Part shown: piece by piece, positions 5,949 to 6,467 of the stretch
Position numbering within the stretch: position 1 is the stretch's first letter
Layout of the letters: the number at the start of each line of letters is the position of its first letter
Origin: Rhodospirillales bacterium
GTDB taxonomy: Bacteria > Pseudomonadota > Alphaproteobacteria > Acetobacterales > Acetobacteraceae
Length of the DNA: 6,467 nt
NCBI GenBank assembly: GCA_015654825.1
Contig: JAATGE010000548.1
Span: 1 to 6,467, forward strand
Direction: 5' to 3'
The notes under the pieces: model-generated
What the model was told of the DNA's origin: nothing
What the model saw: the letters and a program-made list of their open reading frames with translations, nothing else
Database searches by the model: none
Program-made: the position numbers and the translations under genes

Positions 5949-6467
5949 TTAGGCCCTTTGACTGGAGACGGAAATGACTTCGCCGGTCATATAGCTGGAA
6001 AGGTCGCAGGCCAGGAAAATCATGACGTTGGCGACCTCCCACACCTCGGCCGGGCTGCCGAAAGCTTCTTTTTCGGTCAGGCGGGCGAGCGTCTCCTCGC
6101 TGGTCACTTTGGCAAGGAACGGGTGCATCGCGAGACTGGGTGCCACCGCATTGATCCGCACGCCGAATTCCGCGGCTTCCAGCGCGGCACAGCGAGTAAA
6201 TGCCATCACGCCCGCCTTGGCGGCCGCATAATGCGCCTGCCCCTTTTGCGCCCGCCAGGCGAGAACTGATGCGTTGTTGACGATCACCCCGGATCGGCGC
6301 GCATACATGCCGGGAAGAAATGCACGCGTCATGCGGAACACGCCAGTGAGCGTTACGTCCAGCACGCGATGCCACTGCGTGTCGGTCATGTCCACGACTG
6401 ATGCTTCGCTGCCAAGCCCGGCATTGTTGATCAGCACGTCTACATGGCCAAGGGCGGCACCCGCCGC
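5949..6467 (-). CDS. SDR family oxidoreductase, C-terminal part (IpdF-like; 5' end outside window)
   Basis: The frame stays open to the right edge, giving the last 172 residues of a short-chain dehydrogenase/reductase; the N-terminal TGxxxGxG cofactor loop lies outside. Visible marks are DVLINNAG (NNAG at about residues 14-17 of the fragment), Ser67 in VNNASVL, and the catalytic YAAAK with Tyr80 and Lys84, correctly spaced 13 residues after the Ser. The strand INAVAPS and the C-terminal TGEVISVSS also fit. The segment around WRAQKGQAHYAAAKAGVMAFTRC closely resembles IpdF (Rv3559c type), a dehydrogenase of the steroid C/D-ring pathway, as I recall it; that comparison is from memory. The usual Asn of the NSYK tetrad is Thr (DVTLTG). 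A GTG at 6437 lies inside conserved sequence and is not the start. It is coupled to the MaoC gene (3-base gap) and likely oxidises a 3-hydroxyacyl-CoA or ring hydroxyl. Confidence 0.93.
   Translation of the reverse strand, partial: AAGAALGHVDVLINNAGLGSEASVVDMTDTQWHRVLDVTLTGVFRMTRAFLPGMYARRSGVIVNNASVLAWRAQKGQAHYAAAKAGVMAFTRCAALEAAEFGVRINAVAPSLAMHPFLAKVTSEETLARLTEKEAFGSPAEVWEVANVMIFLACDLSSYMTGEVISVSSQRA

Noticed and set aside
5707..6375. Minus-strand open frame of 222 codons spanning the SDR-MaoC junction
   Set aside because: It is a different frame of two well-supported genes, with biased Arg/Gly/Ser composition.

Overview
The window is a GC-rich piece of a bacterial chromosome carrying a fatty-acyl-CoA catabolism locus. 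High GC, codon use and gene types fit an alphaproteobacterium. A palindromic GGGGTCC-AGGGGCAGAGCCCCT element at about 4121-4245 resembles intergenic repeats I recall from Acetobacteraceae and related Rhodospirillales, so that affiliation is plausible but unproven. No tRNA, rRNA, CRISPR array, insertion sequence or phage gene was found, and no gene-free stretch exceeds about 190 bases.

Layout from left to right: (1) the 3' end of an acyl-CoA dehydrogenase gene on the + strand, running in from the left edge; (2) convergent to it, a minus-strand operon transcribed as a two-domain lipocalin-like protein with an RDHSWGPR motif (DUF7065/DUF7064 type), then an APH-fold phosphotransferase, then a small DUF6285-type protein, with overlaps of 29 and 8 bases; (3) a 186-bp divergent control region with a tandem 16-bp repeat, several short dyads and a good TTGACA promoter candidate; (4) a + strand DUF1214-type gene; (5) a 134-bp convergent intergenic region filled by a nested palindromic repeat element; (6) a second minus-strand operon of an SDR dehydrogenase (cut by the right edge), a MaoC-type enoyl-CoA hydratase and a thiolase.

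Working together, the dehydrogenase, MaoC hydratase, SDR and thiolase could supply the four chemical steps of a beta-oxidation round. The SDR resembles IpdF of the actinobacterial steroid C/D-ring pathway (recalled from memory), which hints at a cyclic or isoprenoid substrate rather than simple fatty acids. The most interesting part is the APH kinase plus DUF6285 pair. It recalls LvaA/LvaB of Pseudomonas levulinate catabolism, where a 4-hydroxyacyl-CoA is phosphorylated so the hydroxyl can be eliminated. Here the pair is coupled to an uncharacterised lipocalin-like protein and faces a DUF1214 protein, so the locus may encode a hydroxyacyl-CoA activation route for an unknown substrate. That assignment is inference.
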